DNA of 64,000 bases from Diphasiastrum complanatum (Eukaryota; Streptophyta; Lycopodiopsida; Lycopodiales; Lycopodiaceae), in NCBI GenBank assembly GCA_029204225.1, contig CM055094.1, positions 10,649,153 through 10,713,152 on the forward strand, given 5' to 3'. Shown piece after piece: positions 50,871-56,800 of the stretch (position 1 is its first letter; each line of letters starts with the position of its first letter). The translations under genes were made by a program, and so were the position numbers. The notes under the pieces were generated by a model. The model was not told the DNA's origin, did not search any database, and worked only from the letters and a program-made list of their open reading frames with translations.

Positions 50871-53800
50871 CTCCCCACCTAGACCTTTTGAGGTCACCTT
50901 TTTCACCTCTGATATGGTCCTTCTGACCATCAAGAGTGAGAATTCCCATAAGGCTAGAGATATTGAAGACCTTGAATTTGAGCCCTTGACTCATGCTGCC
51001 AACTTGCTTGCCCACAATAGCCACCCTCAATTCCACAATGCTTTTTGATCCCATCCTCCTGGTGCACCAACATCATCCACCCTATTCACAAAAATGGAGA
51101 CCCCATGATTCTTGGTAACTATCACACTATCATAATTTTGCATGTTCTTGCAAGCTATATGGCACTTTCCTTCAGTCTACAGTGAGCTCAGAGGCAGAAT
51201 CCAGGAGATAACATGCTTTGGGCCAGGCAAGGTTCCGAGCCCATCACTCTACCACTGATCATATCTTCACTCTCCGGGCTTTGATCGAGGAAGCCAAGCA
51301 CATGAAAGAGAAGGTTTAATATTGTTTTGTGGACTTCAAGAAAGCCTTTGATTTTGTCCCACACTCCCTACTCATTCGATGACTTCATGACCTTGGCTTC
51401 TCCACTGACAGCACTTTGGTTGTGATGGCTCTTTATGAGAGAGTCTTGGGGTGTTTCCAACATGGCAGTGGTATTTCTGAGCACATTTGGAATAACCATT
51501 GGGGTGAAGCAGGGTTGTTCGCTTTCATCGGTTCTTTTTGGATTATATGTTGATGAGTTGGAGAGAGTCATCTCATAGTGTAGTGGATCTGGTTGTAGAC
51601 TTGGTGACATCTTGATTGCCATTCTACTTTATGTCAATGATGTGGTACCAGTCTCCCCCACTAGAGAGGGGTTACAGAGACCACTGTCAACCACAGTAAA
51701 GCTCATCTGATGCAGTATTCGCAATAGTGCATCAGCGACCACATTTTTCTTCTCTCTTCGGAAGCGAATTCCAAGTGAAATTCCTGCATCAGCTCGGCCC
51801 TGGCTAAGTGCAAAAATACTTTAAAGTATGATGATCTGTGTACACATAAAACTCGGTGCCATATAAATAATGTCTCCACACCTTGAGCGCATGTATAATC
51901 GCATACAGCTCTTGTTCGTGTGCAGGATATCTTTGTTGAGCTGGTGTCAACTTTTTACTCTCAAAGGCTACTGGTCTACCCTCTTGGCTCAACACTCCAC
52001 CTACGACAATGCCACTTGCATCCGTCTCTAAGTCAAAAGGTTTCTGGATATCCACAATCTTGAGGACTAGAGCCATGGCCACAGACTCCTTCAAGTTCTC
52101 AAAATGTTGAGAAGAGGATTTTGGCAATCGAAAACTGGAACTAGTCCAAAATGGCGAGGCGTAACTAATAAGCTCGTACATTGGAGTACTGAATATCCAC
52201 GTCAAGGATTACTCTGAATCCTCTGTATAGGACATTGACCCTTAAATAGGTTTTGTCCTCAGAACAAGAAAGAAAATCAGGAAACAATTTTTTAACGTGC
52301 AATACTTACCCAAAAAATCATTATCCTTAGTCTGACTTAAATATCAAAGAAGTACTCAGAGATAGAACGATTCCTCAATTGTTTATCTCTGCTCTTGAGT
52401 TCAACCTCAAGTCTGACCAATGCACTAAGCAATAAATTTTCCAATTGGGTTTGATTCTCTTTAAATTAGTAACATCATTTCCATGAAAATTCAATTTACA
52501 TGAAACACTAGGTGAATCATCACCTAACGCAAGAGACCAGAATCGAAAAGTTAAAGAAACTAACAATTATAGTCCAAAAAGATGAGGACATCATCTAAGA
52601 ATTCAATTAAGCATTGAACTAGGCATGGATGAAATATATCATTCATAGGGTGTTGAAATGCAGCAGGGGTATTCATTAAGCGAAAAGGAAGCACTAAGAA
52701 CTCATAAAATATGAAGCAATATTGTAATAGATATTCATAATTTATTTTAGAATCCGCAAGAAGAATTGTTATTTATTCCTTCAGAAGTACTCTTGGTTGT
52801 CTCGGTTATTATAAAGAAAACTTTATAATACTCCCAAAAAGAATCCCAATTAAAAGATTCATGTATGGAACATATTCAAACTATATTTTTGTTCGCAAAT
52901 CCCAGGGTTTTAATCCAAATCCGATTGCAAACAAAAACGGTCGCACAAATAGAATATTATCCACCCATCTCATCCATAGTCCACGTTGAATCCTCGATTT
53001 CTTGAAATTCTAATTTGATACTGGGGAAAGAAAATCAAGTTTTCGAGAGCTAGAATTAATTTGCAATGCCTAATTTCCAGTTCCACTCTCACTCTCGATC
53101 TCTCTCTTCAAGAATTCCATGTAGACTAAAGTAACTGGTCCAACCAGTCATCTACCACCTTAGACTTCTTCTTCCCCGATTACGGTTCAGGCTAAACCCT
53201 AGATTCGGCAAGGATAAGGTCTAAACTTGACTTAGTAAAACTGCCATGTATTGGTCTCGCAAAGTGTTCCAATTGTTCAATTTGTTAAGCGCCGCACTCA
53301 ACTGCTGGCAAATCTACAAGTAGGTCGGCATAGGAACCTTCCCTCAAGACTTGTGTTATCCTCTCCCACTGTTGATCACTTAAACAAGAAATTGCTTCAG
53401 TTAGTTGATAGATCCCGAAATCCTCAACCAAAAGTGAAAATATTTGTGACCTGGTTATAACCTGATTTCATCTCAATAAGGTCATTCACTTTACAAGCTT
53501 ATTTCATTTTAATCAGCAACCAACATTTTTTTTCAGACCCTAACTATCGTAATTCACCGACATGCAAGTGCCAAAGGTTTTGATTATGCTCAATATCGAT
53601 TCTAGCCAAAATCATCAAATTTTGACCAAAATACAGTCTCGATCCGATCTTAACCATATAACTGGCATGCAATCATTAGAACCTGTCATAATGATTGAAA
53701 AACAGCAAGTACAATCCTAAAAATTATCTATAGCATGAATGATGAATTGAGAGCCAAGAAATTCAAAGTCATGGGCGTGCGTACATTTTAGTCTTTTGAT

Positions 53801-56800
53801 GGGCTCATGTACCATTTGTGAGTGAGAAAGGAATATTCAGTTGGCCTAGGGGAGATGGTGACAGCAGTGGAGGTTGGTATTGTATAAAGGGGTGGTAGCA
53901 TATTGGGGCCATGTCTGGAGGTCGACCAAAGGAGGAGGCAAATGGAGGAGAAACTAATGTTAGAAAGAACTTGAGGCAGAACCATACATGCAAGCCAATA
54001 AGCCTTTGATTTTCAGAGTCTATATGGGCAGATTTCTTTTGGCTTAAGAAAGAACGGTAATTATGCTGGGTTTCTCAAAGGAGGTGTACAGAGGATGTGT
54101 AAGTCTGAAGGATATGGAAGTGGAATTACCGACATTCTTCGTCATGCCGTGTATTGTGGGAATTAATGGTCTAGATTTTACTTGGGATGTTTACAAGGGG
54201 AAGCAAGGGAAGCAGCTTTGTGGAAAGCTTGGGTAAGAACATAACTAATTGAGTTGTATTGCATACATGTTGAGACTCAAAAGATTGAAGTCTATAGTAT
54301 TACATGTCATGGGAAGCAAGGGAAGCAGCTGTGTGGAAAGCTTGGGTAAGAACATAACTAATTGAGCTGTATTGTCTACATGTTGGAGACTCAAGAGATT
54401 GAAGTCTCTAGTACTACATGTATTGGGTGGATGCAAATATGAAGCTATGCATCTAAAGGCCAACAGGTAGTTACCCTTTGACAGCTGTATAGGTTAACTT
54501 ACATAAATGGCTCAGACTTGTAGGTTGCTCATGGATATGTTATATGCTCTGCTATTACTTCTAACGATGCCAATTTTCACTATCTAATTGGCTTTTAGAT
54601 GCAGGCTTATCTTTAATCGTAAGTACAAATTGCCGACAGATCCTTCTAGAGATGCTCTTTCTGGTGTCTGATTGTTGTTGAGCCTTATTTTTAAGCATTT
54701 TACCACTTTGTTTTCTTTCTTGAGCAGGACCACGAAGTAAGGCTGCTTGAGGGATAAATTTAAAATTCTGCAACTTGAATGTGTAAATTATTGACTGAAT
54801 AGGTACTTTCCAGTCACGTATGAAAACTCTGATCTATGTTTGGAAGAAGCAACTACGTGACTGCTCTAGGGAATAAACAAATTCTTGTGTCCTTTATTAT
54901 CTATATGAGGTCAGTCCAACCCTACTGTAGTTGTCAAAAAGAGAGTACAAATTTGAGTGAGTTTATGACAAATACATCATTTTAAATTAACGTCCTAAGA
55001 AATGATATCATAGTAATTTGAAAGTCGAAACTTTTGGGCATGATCAGAGTGTGGATTTGAGTCTCTGAGTATCATCAATTCTGGGAATCTTAACAAAATG
55101 GATCAGCAAGATTCCTATGTTTAGCATTGAGCTCTAAAATTAATCATACATGTTTATGGCAGCAAGATAAGTCCATCCTGTAAGGTTTACATTCTAGTGG
55201 AATGTTGCACTAAGAATGCTTTACACTCGAACCTGTTGAGCATTGCTCTTTGCTATATCACCTTTGCAGTCGTTCAGCAAACAAAGTTGAGGAATGTAAA
55301 TGGCAGCTCACCATCTTTAAGAAGAGTCAAGACCCTTGGTTAGGATGGTTCAGTTCAGAGTCCAAGTTGCATAATGTTGGAAGAGGTGTAAGGGACCTGT
55401 TGGAAATGAGAAATGGCAAATTTGAATGAGCTTCTGTTAAGTGGGCATTATGGTGGTGGAATGAATACAAAGAAAAAGAAATGCACATGCTAGGCTGCAC
55501 TTAGTTGGAAAGCCATGTTACCACTGAAAAGTTAAAAGTAAATGTCTGCATAAAATGTAATACAAACAAGCATGCTATCTGGAATGATTGATGGAAATAT
55601 GTGGACTCTAAAACTGCTCTTTAAGGTCCCGGCTATCCCTACTTACAACTATTGTCACCCTTTACAAGTTGCTAATCTTGGTTACTGGAAACATGATGTT
55701 AACATGTTTTAAACTCCTATAAGTTTCACTTCCATTAAGAAGGTCCGGTGATCTTGTGGTCCTTTGATGGTCATTGGGGCCTCACATACGCTAGAAGCCT
55801 ATTATGAAACCCTACTAGCATCTATTTGGCTCATCGTAAGTTTTTGAAGGAGCTCCTCATTGTTGATTACAGTTTCTCCTCTTCTTCATGCTGGTTTCTC
55901 TTTTGGTTTTATGTTTTCTCAAAGCTGATAAATAGCAGTTGCCACTTAAAACATAGACAGAGACGAGCAAGATTTTTCACTCGCTTGTAATGAGATCCAG
56001 CATGTTCAATCCTTGCCATCAAAGAATGACTCTTTTGTATCCTTCAGCTACATTTTACTGTGCATCCAAGAGAGTAGATTGTATTTTTAGTGCCACTTTT
56101 AGATCAGCAAATATCTATCTTGACTGTTTTCTTGAGAAGTAAAGTGCTCCCTCCTAAGATGAGAGGATGCCAATCTATTTACAGCCAATCACCTTCTGTG
56201 CACATTGATCCAAGTCAATGATAGCTTTGCTTTGTGTACGCTTGCAAAATCATACTTTCACTTTTCACCACATTGTATTCAAGCCAGTCACCCATCGTCT
56301 ATACAAGCCAGTGGCACTACATTACTGTCTGTCAACAGCAGAGAATGAGCCCAAAGGTGAGACAAGAGTTGTAAGATTTGTTGCAAATCTGATGAGAATG
56401 AAGTCAGTGATGAGGAAAAGTTGTGGCTATCAGAGGGGATAAAGAGTTTGATTAATCACTGAGTTACTAATCTGCTACCGGTTTCCATTTTCTACATTGT
56501 ATGCAATACGTCCACCTGACCAGAAAGGTCTTTCATGCTTTATCAAAGTTCACCTCACTCTAGGCCTACCAGGTCCTTAGGCTATTATAAATGTTCTAAT
56601 AGACATTGGGGGTCTATTATAGATCAATTTTCTGAAGTTGTTACATTTCTCTTATGCTGAAACAAGTAATCAACTCTTCAGAACTTTGCAGTTTTAGAAG
56701 CATGATAAATAACTGGAAGTCCAAAAATTGTTTTCTGAGTGCTCAAAGAAAAACAAAAGGTTTGAAGTGTAAAGAGTCATTGACAGGGCTTACTCTAAGA

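Noticed and set aside
50728-51054. ORFs on both strands across the CT repeat
   Set aside because: Artefacts of the dinucleotide repeat (Ser-Leu and Arg-Glu runs).
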